Assembly: GCA_964570895.1 (NCBI GenBank)
Contig: CAZMZD010000001.1
Span: 331,674 to 395,673, forward strand
DNA: 64,000 bases
Direction: 5' to 3'
Source of the DNA: RGIG1918 sp964570895
GTDB taxonomy: Bacteria > Cyanobacteriota > Vampirovibrionia > Gastranaerophilales > Gastranaerophilaceae
The notes beneath the pieces are model-generated. The model had not been told where the DNA came from and did no database searches. It saw only the letters and a program-made list of their open reading frames with translations. Below, piece by piece: positions 15,848 through 23,621 of this stretch. Position 1 is the first letter of the stretch, and each line of letters starts with the position of its first letter. The position numbers were made by a program, and so were the translations under genes.

Positions 15848-16641
15848 TGGTTTTCCTGCCTGTCTTGCCAAACCGCCCAAGGCGCCGTATCACTTTGCCA
15901 CATTTGCGTTAAATCTTTTTTATCTTTTAGAGTATCCATCGAGCGCCAAAAACCCGTGTGTTTATGGGCATTTAGCTCATTATCACGCGCCAAGCTTTCA
16001 AGCGGCTCTCTTTCAAAAATAATTTTATCGTCGTTTTCTTTAATATAGTCAAAAACTTTTGGTTCACATACGAAAAACCCGCCATTTATCCAATTTTCTT
16101 CGCCTTTTGGTTTTTCTGAAAACGTTGTAATTATATTATCTTTTTTAATTACAACCGCGCCATATCTTCCTGAAAGCTGAACCGCTGTAAGGGTTACTGT
16201 TTTGCCTGAATTCTTGTGCGATTTTATAATTTCATTAATATTAACATCCGCAACGCCATCACCGTAAGTGAGCAAAAACGGCTCATTGCCAATATAGTTT
16301 TGGGCTTTTTTAATGCGAGAACCGGTCATCGTATCTTCTCCGGTATACAACATTGTAACCTTCCAAGGCTCTTGCCTGTTTTTATGTATTTCAACTGAAT
16401 TATTTTGCATATCAATCGTAATGTCGGAATATCTCGTGTAATAATTTATAAAATAATCTTTAATTACGTGAGATTTATAGCCCGTTAAAATCACAAAATC
16501 ATTAAAACCATAATGAGAATATATTTTCATTATGTGCCACAATATTGGTTTTCCGCCAATTTCAACCATTGGTTTTGGTTTCAATTCAGTTTCTTCGGAA
16601 AGCCTCGTGCCTAATCCGCCAGCTAAAATGACTACTTTCAT
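15844..16641 (-). CDS. rfbF: glucose-1-phosphate cytidylyltransferase
   Basis: Makes CDP-glucose from CTP and glucose-1-phosphate, first step to CDP-dideoxy sugars. The nucleotidyltransferase signature LAGGLGTRLSEETELKPKPM lies at residues 6-25. The next block, MVEIGGKPILWHIMKIYSHYG, starts at residue 25 and matches RfbF more closely than RmlA or GalU. GDGVADV carries the metal-binding Asp. Length 265 is usual. A strong promoter lies just upstream. It heads the minus-strand operon through to 11283; its downstream partners rfbG and rfbH are in a separate unit at 6-8.5 kb. Confidence 0.95.
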   Translation of the reverse strand: MKVVILAGGLGTRLSEETELKPKPMVEIGGKPILWHIMKIYSHYGFNDFVILTGYKSHVIKDYFINYYTRYSDITIDMQNNSVEIHKNRQEPWKVTMLYTGEDTMTGSRIKKAQNYIGNEPFLLTYGDGVADVNINEIIKSHKNSGKTVTLTAVQLSGRYGAVVIKKDNIITTFSEKPKGEENWINGGFFVCEPKVFDYIKENDDKIIFEREPLESLARDNELNAHKHTGFWRSMDTLKDKKDLTQMWQSDTAPWAVWQDRQENQ

Positions 16642-16667
16642 TTATTTTTCCTGATAAATACTAATTC

Positions 16668-16696
16668 ATTATATATTTTTGCGGCGCGAAATTCAA
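16668..16696 (-). promoter_or_regulatory. promoter of the rfbF operon
   Basis: On the minus strand TTGAAT (16691-16696), exactly 17 bases, then TATAAT (16668-16673). The spacer contains a GC-rich GCGCCGC patch. It drives rfbF and the four genes after it. Confidence 0.8.
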
Positions 16697-16713
16697 ATAT
16701 TTTTTATTTGGTG

Positions 16714-17472
16714 TTATATGCGCTCGATTTGATGTTTTTCAAGCTCAAAACAAGGCATAGGTTTGATTTTGTGCAAATTTATTTTATGTAGCCTGTCAAT
16801 CTTATTTTTTTTGTCTTTATCTTCTAAAACGTCTGTCAAAATATAATTATCAAGTTCATCGTATGTGAAACCTAATTTTTCCTCATCAGACATTCCTGAA
16901 AGCCCGTCCGTCGGGGTTTTTTGAACAAATTTTGAAGGAATGTCTAAGCATGCACCTATTTGCCTTACTTCATGGACCAAAAAGTTAGTAAGCGGGCTAA
17001 AATCGCCTGCAGAATCACCAAATTTTGTTGAGTAGCCAACATAATCTTCTGAAGCGTTACAAGTGTTTACCACAAACGCACCGCCTTCAACGCTTTGAGC
17101 TATTGCATATAATGTGGTCATTCTAATTCTTGGCGGAAGATTAATTAAAGTGTTTTTTGAAAGCTCAAAATCAGCTGATAATGTGTTTTTAAGGGCGTTT
17201 GTTGCAGCGCTTATATCAACCGTATAGTGCTTAATTCCAAGATGGTGCACAATGTCAATCGAGTCTTGAATGTCTGCTTGTTTGCCATCCGGCATAAGAA
17301 CGCCAATCACCCTATCTGCGCCAAGTGCTTCTTTGCAGAGTGCCGCAACAACGGTCGAGTCTTTCCCGCCCGATATTCCAACAACAGCTGAAAAACCGGC
17401 GCCATTTGTTTTGAAATATTCTTTAATCCACGCGACTATGGCATTTTTTGTTTCTTCAGGATTTTTAAGCAT
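16714..17472 (-). CDS. nadE: NH3-dependent NAD+ synthetase
   Basis: Last step of NAD synthesis: ATP-dependent amidation of deamido-NAD. The ATP-pyrophosphatase motif SGGKDST is at residues 34-40, with the deamido-NAD and second-loop regions in NTCNASEDYVGYSTKFGDSAGDFSP (starting near residue 135). At 252 residues there is no glutaminase domain, so ammonia is the amide donor. The ATG is preceded by GAGGTGG. It lies 72 bases upstream of rfbF on the same strand, but rfbF has its own promoter. Confidence 0.95.
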   Translation of the reverse strand: MLKNPEETKNAIVAWIKEYFKTNGAGFSAVVGISGGKDSTVVAALCKEALGADRVIGVLMPDGKQADIQDSIDIVHHLGIKHYTVDISAATNALKNTLSADFELSKNTLINLPPRIRMTTLYAIAQSVEGGAFVVNTCNASEDYVGYSTKFGDSAGDFSPLTNFLVHEVRQIGACLDIPSKFVQKTPTDGLSGMSDEEKLGFTYDELDNYILTDVLEDKDKKNKIDRLHKINLHKIKPMPCFELEKHQIERI

Positions 17473-17531
17473 TTTCCACCTCTTTTTTTAAAATCCTATA
17501 ACAAACAAGGGGAATAATAAAGCTTGATAAA

Positions 17532-18050
17532 TCAAGCAACAAAAGTTTTTTGAGCCCCGTTTTCTGAATTTATTTTTTTATTTGTGTGGTTTTGTTCAAT
17601 TTTTCCCGTAATTTTACTTGCAAGCGCCGGAACTAAAATTCTTTTTGCAAGAAGAGTTGCGCCAATAAGAGTTGAAAGTGCTGCAAAACCGCGGCTTGCG
17701 TTTCTATATGCTCTTGAATTTTTCTCTAAATTTGAAAATAATTTTGAGCAAACTTTATCTTGAAGTTTTTTGTTAGCAATCAAAAAGCCTGTGCCAAGCT
17801 GCACAACAGTTGTGGTAACACCTGTTACGGCATCCATTGTCATAACAAAATGCTTTTTATCCTCGGGGATTTCTTTGTTAAGCGCCGTGTTTTTAACGCG
17901 AACGGCATAAGCAAAAATATCTTTAGAAACGCTTGTAAACAGGAGTGTTTTTGTTAAAAAAGAAGGGTCTTTAATGCTTTTTGTTATGTGATTTTTAACA
18001 AAAGCGGAATTTGAAACTTTATTCAAAAATTGAGGAATTACGCTTGGCAT
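17532..18050 (-). CDS. hypothetical membrane-associated protein
   Basis: 172 residues, not recognised. It has two likely hydrophobic helices, near residues 83-103 (MDAVTGVTTTVVQLGTGFLI) and 118-138 (ASRGFAALSTLIGATLLAK), and a polar C-terminus. Its start overlaps the end of the previous gene by 13 bases, so the two are translationally coupled. The upstream protein has a related layout (polar N-terminus, spaced hydrophobic helices), and the pair may act together in the membrane. No function can be assigned. Confidence 0.6.
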   Translation of the reverse strand: MPSVIPQFLNKVSNSAFVKNHITKSIKDPSFLTKTLLFTSVSKDIFAYAVRVKNTALNKEIPEDKKHFVMTMDAVTGVTTTVVQLGTGFLIANKKLQDKVCSKLFSNLEKNSRAYRNASRGFAALSTLIGATLLAKRILVPALASKITGKIEQNHTNKKINSENGAQKTFVA

Positions 18051-18862
18051 TTAGCCTCCTCTGTTTTTACGGTGCTCCATGGGGCATTTATCGAATTAAG
18101 ATTGTTGTTAATATGGTTTATGTCGCTTGCACGCTCTGTTTGTTGGATTTTCGTGCCTTGGGGATTTTTATTTTTTCCGATTAATTTCATAACGCGCGGG
18201 AGCATGAAGTTTTCAAAACCACAAATAACAGGGGTTAAAATTAGCGCCGCCGCAAAACAAAGCCTGTTTTGCAAGTGGTAAAGCCTGTTGTGCGCAAGGG
18301 ACATATTTTTGAAAGATTTGATTAAATTTTCTGCTTTATCTTTTCCAAAATTTAAAATAAGGTCATCAAAATCATCTTTCATATTGTTTGAAAATCCGCT
18401 TGTTTCAATCTTTTTCAAGAGTTCTTTTGAATTTTCTTTAAAAGATTTATCGTTTTCTGCAATGTTTTTTGCAGCTTTAATGAAATTATCAGTTGCAAAC
18501 TTTTCATTATATGAAAAACCGGAATTTTTAACATCTAATTTGCCATCGTTTGCAAGTTTTCCAATATATTTTGAGCCAAGCATAAGAAGCGGAGCTTCGA
18601 CAAGAAGGGAGGCAGTTGCGCCGATTGGGTTTTTTATTGCGCTATAAGACTTTTTCTCTTTATCTTCTTTTGAAGCAAGCATAATAACAGCAGGAACAAG
18701 GATTGCTTTCCCGATAAAATCAAGCGCAATATTAACCCCTTCGCCAACTTGTTCGAATTTTGAAAAATACTTGCTGGTTGCCTCTTGGAGCTTTCTTGCA
18801 GGCGCTGCGCCCTTGAAATTTGCACTATTATATTGCGTGTTGTTAACTCGTGTTATTTTCAT
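18038..18862 (-). CDS. hypothetical membrane protein with an N-terminal NFKGA-type segment
   Basis: 274 residues from the ATG at 18862 (frame open to 18943, but the family-like N-terminus and a TATACA box at 18868-18873 favour this start). The N-terminus MKITRVNNTQYNSANFKGA closely resembles MNISKVQNLSFKRA of the GH77 protein at 40119. Hydrophobic stretches occur near residues 48-62 and 82-95, and a stronger one near 215-235 (LCFAAALILTPVICGFENFM). The middle is charged and helical, rich in Lys/Asp/Asn. Co-transcribed and overlapping with the gene at 17532. Family unknown; I suspect a lineage-specific group. Confidence 0.62.
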   Translation of the reverse strand: MKITRVNNTQYNSANFKGAAPARKLQEATSKYFSKFEQVGEGVNIALDFIGKAILVPAVIMLASKEDKEKKSYSAIKNPIGATASLLVEAPLLMLGSKYIGKLANDGKLDVKNSGFSYNEKFATDNFIKAAKNIAENDKSFKENSKELLKKIETSGFSNNMKDDFDDLILNFGKDKAENLIKSFKNMSLAHNRLYHLQNRLCFAAALILTPVICGFENFMLPRVMKLIGKNKNPQGTKIQQTERASDINHINNNLNSINAPWSTVKTEEAKCQA

Positions 18863-19001
18863 CATGCTGTATAAAACTAGTAAATAAAAAACTTTTCGTA
18901 AAGTTATGTAACTAATTATACTATCAAAATATTTTCTAAACATATTAACAAAATATGTTTTTTATACTTTTGTGCTATGATAAGGCAAAAGGAGCAATTA
19001 T

Positions 19002-20240
19002 ATGGGACAAACTTTAGCACAAAAAATTATATCAGCACACACCGACCATGATGTTGAGTTCGGGGAATTGGTTATAGCATCGGTTGACGTGTGCGCCACT
19101 CAAGACGGCACAGGCCCGCTTACTTTTCAAGAATTTAAAAAACTCGGGCTCGCCGGTTTAAAAAACCCAAAAAGAACAATTCTTTTTATTGACCATGCTG
19201 CACCAAGCCCAAGAAAAGAGCTTTCAAATTCGCATAATGTCATAAGAAATTTTGCAAAAGAATATGACGCAACGCTCTCTGACATTGGCGAAGGAGTTTG
19301 CCACCAAAGATTAATTGAAACTTTTGTTAACCCAATGGAAATTCTTGTTGGCGCAGATTCCCACACTTGCACATCAGGCGCGCTTGGCGCATTTGCAACA
19401 GGCATGGGCTCAACAGACATTGCAGTTGCAATGGGGCTTGGAAAAACTTGGTTAAAAGTTCCATCAAGTTTTAAAGTAGTCGTGGAAGGGAAACTTGGCA
19501 AAAACATTTCCGCAAAAGATTTAATGTTGTATTTAATCGGGAAAATTGGCGCTGATGGTGCAACATACAGAGCGCTTGAATTTACAGGCTCAACAATTAA
19601 AGAAATGGATATGGCAGGCAGATTTACGCTTGCAAATATGGCGGTTGAAGCAGGCGCCAAAGCAGGGCTTTTTGAAACAGACGAAAAAACTTATGAATAC
19701 TTAAAAGCTCGCGGGCGCGAAGAAGGCTTCAAAGAGCTTAAAATGGACGATGACGCGGTTTATGAACGTGTAATTGAAATTAAAGCGGAAGATGTGCCAT
19801 CTATGGTTTCTTGCCCACATACAGTTGACAACACAAAACCTGCGCGCGAACTTTGCGACATTCATGTTGACCAAGTTTTTGTTGGCACTTGCACAAACGG
19901 CAGAATTGAAGATTTAAGAGTTGTGGCTGATGTTTTAAAAGGGCACAAAGTGGCTGTTGGCACAAGGCTTTTAATTGTTCCTGCAAGCAAAGATGTGTTT
20001 CTTCAAGCAGAAAACGAAGGTTTGCTTAAAATATTTATCGAAGCAGGCGCAAGCTTTTTACCGGCAGGTTGCGGCCCATGCGTTGGGGTGCATGGCGGCA
20101 TTCTAGGCGACAAGGAAGTTTGCCTCTCAACTCAAAACAGAAACTTCAGAGGAAGATTAGGGAACACGGAAGGCTTTATTTACCTTGCTTCGCCTTACGT
20201 TGCAGCTAAATCAGCTATCGCAGGCTATATCACGGATTAA
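19002..20240 (+). CDS. leuC: 3-isopropylmalate dehydratase large subunit (LeuC/homoaconitase family)
   Basis: Aconitase-superfamily [4Fe-4S] hydro-lyase; in leucine synthesis it isomerises 2-isopropylmalate with the small subunit LeuD. The cluster cysteines are Cys297 (VGTCTNGR), Cys357 and Cys360 (AGCGPCVGVHGG). GADSHTCTSGALGAFATG (about 117-134) is the other family block. At 412 residues it is the short, archaeal-type LeuC/HacA length, lacking the swivel domain. AAAGGAG lies 7 bases before the ATG. No leuD follows; leuA is at 58010. A homoaconitase-like substrate cannot be excluded. Confidence 0.88.
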   Translation: MGQTLAQKIISAHTDHDVEFGELVIASVDVCATQDGTGPLTFQEFKKLGLAGLKNPKRTILFIDHAAPSPRKELSNSHNVIRNFAKEYDATLSDIGEGVCHQRLIETFVNPMEILVGADSHTCTSGALGAFATGMGSTDIAVAMGLGKTWLKVPSSFKVVVEGKLGKNISAKDLMLYLIGKIGADGATYRALEFTGSTIKEMDMAGRFTLANMAVEAGAKAGLFETDEKTYEYLKARGREEGFKELKMDDDAVYERVIEIKAEDVPSMVSCPHTVDNTKPARELCDIHVDQVFVGTCTNGRIEDLRVVADVLKGHKVAVGTRLLIVPASKDVFLQAENEGLLKIFIEAGASFLPAGCGPCVGVHGGILGDKEVCLSTQNRNFRGRLGNTEGFIYLASPYVAAKSAIAGYITD

Positions 20241-20249
20241 GGAAAAAAT

Positions 20250-21266
20250 ATGGCGCACTTAGAAAAAGTTATTGGATTACCAAGAGGGCTAAATTTTTAC
20301 GAACAATACCCTTTTTTATACGGTTTTTTCAAACATTTAGGGATAAAAGTTGTTTTATCAGACAGAACAACCAAAAAGACTTTGGCGGGTGGCTCTGCCC
20401 TTGTGGTGAGCGAAACATGCTTGCCTGTAAAAATTTATGTCGGGCAAGTTTTGAATTTGCTTGAAAAAGGGGTTAAAAACATTTTTGTTCCTTCAATTCA
20501 ATCAATTGCACCCAAAATTTACAACTGTTCTAAAATCAGAGGGCTTCCCGATTTAATCAGGAACGTAATTAAAGAAGACTTTAATTTGATTGAACCGACT
20601 TTGGATAAGTCTGAAAAAAATTTAGATTTAAGAAAATTCCTTGCAGACACAGTGAAACCATTTGGAATTGTCGACAAAGAAAAAATTGAAGAAGCAATGA
20701 GAGCCGGTTTTGTGACATATAACAACTTTAAAGTTATGATGCAGCAAGGTTTAAGCTACAAAAAAGCTCTCGCAAATGTTAAAAATGCAGTCGTTGAAAT
20801 TCCGCCTGCGCAAGAAAAACGCGAGATTAACGTGGCGGTGATTGGGCATGCTTATAATCTTTACGACACAAAAGCTTCTATGGATATTTTCAAAAAGCTT
20901 GAAGATTACGGCGTTGGGCACTTTAGCGCATATAATTTAACAGAAGCACAATTACGCGACGGAATGAAAAATATGAAGTCTGAAGTTTATTGGGCAAACG
21001 AGCTTGAAATGACGGGCGCTGCCGGATATTTCTTAAATTCAGACACAATCGACGGCATAATCACAATAAACGCTTTTGGCTGCGGGCCGGATTCTTTAAT
21101 GATTGAGCGGATGATAAGACATGCGCATGAATTTGGCAAGCCAATGCTTAATCTTACAATTGATGAACACTCCGGCGAAGCAGGCTTTGTGACAAGGCTC
21201 GAAGCTTTTTGCGATATGTTATACAGAAAGAAAATGAAGCTTAAAATCGCAGCGGTTGTTGAATAA
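20250..21266 (+). CDS. DUF2229 protein, 2-hydroxyacyl-CoA dehydratase activase-related
   Basis: 338 residues beginning IGLPRGLNFYEQYPFLYGFF, the hallmark N-terminus of the DUF2229 group found fused to or beside BadF/HgdC-type activases. Conserved cysteines are Cys57 (SETCLPVK), Cys93 (YNCSK) and Cys278 (NAFGCGPDS), likely iron-sulfur ligands. The ASKHA ATPase domain of true activases is absent. It begins 9 bases after leuC and has AAGGAAAAA upstream, so the two are one operon. Whether it services the LeuC cluster or an unrelated enzyme is unknown. Confidence 0.75.
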   Translation: MAHLEKVIGLPRGLNFYEQYPFLYGFFKHLGIKVVLSDRTTKKTLAGGSALVVSETCLPVKIYVGQVLNLLEKGVKNIFVPSIQSIAPKIYNCSKIRGLPDLIRNVIKEDFNLIEPTLDKSEKNLDLRKFLADTVKPFGIVDKEKIEEAMRAGFVTYNNFKVMMQQGLSYKKALANVKNAVVEIPPAQEKREINVAVIGHAYNLYDTKASMDIFKKLEDYGVGHFSAYNLTEAQLRDGMKNMKSEVYWANELEMTGAAGYFLNSDTIDGIITINAFGCGPDSLMIERMIRHAHEFGKPMLNLTIDEHSGEAGFVTRLEAFCDMLYRKKMKLKIAAVVE

Positions 21267-21343
21267 TTTCAAGATTAAAATATAATTAAAACGCACCCTG
21301 CAACTAATGGAGTCAACATTTTTTGTTGCGCCTCGAAGCTTGT

Positions 21344-21370
21344 AAGGTCCTGAAACAAGTTGAGGATGAC
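21344..21370 (+). repeat. dispersed palindromic repeat A, copy 2 (diverged)
   Basis: AAGGTCCTGAAACAAGTTGAGGATGAC form of the element, preceded by TTGCGCCTCGAAGCTTGT as at the other plus-oriented copies. One arm base has mutated (GTTGAGG for GTTCAGG). Confidence 0.7.
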
Positions 21371-21429
21371 TTTTTTCTTTATCGCTTCGTCGCTAAAATT
21401 ATTGCGACACAATACTATTTTTTACCCTT

Positions 21430-21484
21430 CTTCATTTTCTTTCTTTTTCGCTCATTCGCCGCAAGGAAAAGAAAGAAAATGAAG
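21430..21484. repeat. 18-bp perfect inverted repeat
   Basis: Arms at 21430-21447 and 21467-21484 are perfect reverse complements (left arm CTTCATTTTCTTTCTTTT) around a 19-base spacer TTCGCTCATTCGCCGCAAGG-like. It is AT-rich and polypurine/polypyrimidine; no U tract follows, so it is not a standard terminator. It may be a MITE remnant or insertion target. Confidence 0.7.
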
Positions 21485-21683
21485 CAAAAGAAAGAAACTT
21501 CGGCTCTTGCATTGCTCTTGCCATTTTTCAAATTTTTCTCTCAGAAATCGCAGTCAAGCTTTTGCAAAAAGCTATTTAACAAAAATTTGCTTTACATCTT
21601 GCAATTAAAGCTGTGGCCACAAAACCTCTCCGCAATTTCTGTTTAGTGACAAAAATTTAAAAAATTCTATTCATGCTTGAGCC

Positions 21684-21748
21684 TGTAGGTTGGCTACACT
21701 TGCCGGACAGCATAATTTTAAAAACCCATAGGTCAGGGGCTGTCTGAC
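21684..21748 (+). repeat. repeat modules B and C, copy 1
   Basis: Module B (TGTAGGTTGGCTACACTTGCC, 21684-21704) and module C (TAGGTCAGGGGCTGTCTGAC, 21729-21748, with GTCAG/CTGAC arms) are separated by a 24-base AT-rich linker. Both recur, reverse-oriented and in the other order, at 38554-38605. Confidence 0.6.
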
Positions 21749-21819
21749 AAACCAAAAAAATGATTGTGCGGTGTATATAAACATACCCTGCAACTTGCGT
21801 GCACCGCCCTCATGGCTTT

Positions 21820-22821
21820 TTATTTATTCATTCTATACGAAGCAAAAGTTACTTTATCAAGTGCATCAAGCTTGTTACCAAGAAGCACTTTTTCAGCTTC
21901 TTCAAGCACTTGGGCTGTCATCAAGCCATTTCTGCCATCAGAGCGCGGAGTTCTTTTCTTGTGAATGCAATCTATAAAATGTTGGCATTCAAGCTTTAAT
22001 GGCTCAATTTCAAGATAATCAACAACATCCACATGCTTTTGAGCAGGAACTTTGTTGTCATATAATTTAATTTTTCCGCTTGCAAGCGTATCATCTAAAA
22101 TTGCAGTTGCAATTTCGCCTCGAACAAGCAGTGTAACTCTTTTTTCAGGGTGAATCCAACTATCTGAAAGCTGCCCGATTGCACCATTTTCAAACTCAAT
22201 TGTTAAATGTGTGATATCAAAAATGTTTTCAATTTCACTATCACAGCCAACAGCGTTAATAAGAGCCTTAGGGTCTGACCCAATCACATAACTTACCATC
22301 GAAAGATCATGCGGAGCCAAATCCCACATAACACTTCTGTCGTTTTTATGATAATTAATGTTTAATCTGTCGCTTTGAACATATTTAATTTTACCCAAAA
22401 CGCCGTCATCAACAAGCATTTTAAGCCTATTAACAGCAGGGTGATACAATAAAAGGTGCCCCACCATTAAGATTAAATCTTTTGAATGTGCTAAATTTTC
22501 TAAATCCAGCGCTTCTTGCGCTTTGGTTGAAATTGGCTTTTCAACATAAACATTTTTGCCTGCATTCAAACATTTTTGAACCATATTATAGTGCGTGTGC
22601 GATGGAGTGACAACGCAAACGCCTTTAATATCGGGGTTTTTTAAAATTTCATCAACATCATTTGTGCATTTAAGGTCAGGATATAATTCTTGAATTGCAG
22701 CAAGATTGTTTTCATTCAAATCGCAAACACAATTAAGTGCTTCAAGATTGTAAAAATTTCTAACAATATTTCTGCCCCAAGTTCCGCAACCGATAACAGC
22801 TATTTCTTTTTTCTTTTCCAT
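21820..22821 (-). CDS. Gfo/Idh/MocA family sugar oxidoreductase
   Basis: NAD(P)-dependent oxidoreductase of 333 residues, resembling WbpB/WlbA UDP-sugar 3-dehydrogenases of surface-polysaccharide pathways. The Rossmann fold starts IAVIGCGTWGRN; the family block YVEKPIST lies near residue 95, and HLLLYHPAVNRLK is the segment after it. The conserved histidine-bearing helix WDLAPHDLSM is present. Its promoter is excellent (TTGACT, 17 bases, TACAAT), leaving a leader of only two or three bases. It is divergent from wecG, and both probably belong to glycan synthesis. Exact substrate unknown. Confidence 0.86.
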   Translation of the reverse strand: MEKKKEIAVIGCGTWGRNIVRNFYNLEALNCVCDLNENNLAAIQELYPDLKCTNDVDEILKNPDIKGVCVVTPSHTHYNMVQKCLNAGKNVYVEKPISTKAQEALDLENLAHSKDLILMVGHLLLYHPAVNRLKMLVDDGVLGKIKYVQSDRLNINYHKNDRSVMWDLAPHDLSMVSYVIGSDPKALINAVGCDSEIENIFDITHLTIEFENGAIGQLSDSWIHPEKRVTLLVRGEIATAILDDTLASGKIKLYDNKVPAQKHVDVVDYLEIEPLKLECQHFIDCIHKKRTPRSDGRNGLMTAQVLEEAEKVLLGNKLDALDKVTFASYRMNK

Positions 22822-22830
22822 AATAATTTT

Positions 22831-22859
22831 ATTGTATGAAAATAAGTGTTTTAAGTCAA
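22831..22859 (-). promoter_or_regulatory. promoter of the Gfo/Idh/MocA gene
   Basis: On the minus strand TTGACT (22854-22859), 17 bases, TACAAT (22831-22836). The predicted transcription start is within about three bases of the ATG. It overlaps the divergent wecG promoter region. Confidence 0.75.
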
Positions 22860-22869
22860 ATTAAAAATG

Positions 22870-22878
22870 TGTTAAGAT
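22870..22878 (+). promoter_or_regulatory. extended -10 promoter of wecG-like gene
   Basis: TGTTAAGAT reads as TGn plus TAAGAT (22873-22878), ending 7 bases before the ATG at 22885. No Shine-Dalgarno site lies between, so the mRNA is predicted to be leaderless. Confidence 0.55.
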
Positions 22879-22884
22879 AGCAGT

Positions 22885-23610
22885 ATGGAAAAATCAGTTA
22901 AATTATTAAACAGAAGAGTGGATAGGTTGACTTTCAGCGAAGCAACGGATTTTTGTTTAAAGGCGCTCGATGAGCAAAAAAATATCCACATAATTACAAT
23001 CAACCCTGAAATGATAATGCAATCTCAAGGGAATAGCGAATTTGCAGATGTTATAAACTCATCAGACCTTAATGTTCCCGATGGAATTGGGATTAAATAT
23101 GCGCTTAAATTTCGCGGAGAGCAAATTGAAAACATAAGGGGGGTTGAGTTTTCAAAAAATTTGTTAAAAATATCTTCCGAGCGCGGTTATAAAGTTGCGC
23201 TTTTGGGCGCAAAGGAAGAGGTTTTACAAACCGCAATAACAAAACTCAAAGAGGAATTTCCAAATTTAAACATTGTTTATTCGCATAATGGTTACTTCGA
23301 CTCTGACGAGCAAATTAAAGAGGATATAATTTCTGCTTCTCCGCAGGTTTTACTTGTGGCGCTTGGCGCACCAAAGCAAGAATTTTTTATAAAAAGTATA
23401 ATTGAAAAGTTGCAAGGCTGCGTGGCAATTGGGGTTGGCGGCTCTTTTGACGTGTATTCAGGGCTTACTAAAGAAGCACCAAAAATATGGCGAAAACTTG
23501 GCTTAGAATGGCTTTATCGCACACTTTCAGACCCAAAAAGGTTTAAGCGAATATTTCCAACTTTGCCATTATTCCTCATAAAGTGTATAATGGAAAAAAC
23601 AGATAACTAA
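22885..23610 (+). CDS. WecG/TagA/CpsF family glycosyltransferase
   Basis: GT26 enzyme (241 residues) that typically adds N-acetylmannosamine(uronate) or a related sugar to a polyprenyl-diphosphate-linked acceptor. Family blocks: TINPEMIMQSQ, LNVPDGIGIKYA, LLGAKEEV, LLVALGAPKQEFFI, IGVGGSFDVYSG and the terminal basic LGLEWLYRTLSDPKRFKR, which helps membrane association. It starts the plus-strand run wecG-tkt-tkt-ftsE-ftsX-HDOD, where gaps are 11 bases or fewer. The sugar donor cannot be read from sequence. Confidence 0.9.
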   Translation: MEKSVKLLNRRVDRLTFSEATDFCLKALDEQKNIHIITINPEMIMQSQGNSEFADVINSSDLNVPDGIGIKYALKFRGEQIENIRGVEFSKNLLKISSERGYKVALLGAKEEVLQTAITKLKEEFPNLNIVYSHNGYFDSDEQIKEDIISASPQVLLVALGAPKQEFFIKSIIEKLQGCVAIGVGGSFDVYSGLTKEAPKIWRKLGLEWLYRTLSDPKRFKRIFPTLPLFLIKCIMEKTDN

Positions 23611-23621
23611 AAGGTGATGTT

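Larger units (their letters stand above)
21267..21819. other. 553-base gene-free repeat island
   Basis: No protein or RNA gene is convincing. The stretch contains a palindromic repeat A copy (21344-21370), an 18-bp perfect inverted repeat (21430-21484), and repeat modules B (21684-21704) and C (21732-21748) that recur near 38.55 kb. ACCCTGCAACT occurs twice, near 21295 and 21785. Long ORFs crossing it have skewed, low-complexity composition. Confidence 0.6.

Noticed and set aside
21323..21646. 107-residue ORF in the 21.3-21.8 kb gap
   Set aside because: It crosses palindromic repeat A and the 18-bp inverted repeat, is low complexity (Lys/Phe-rich), and has no ribosome site.
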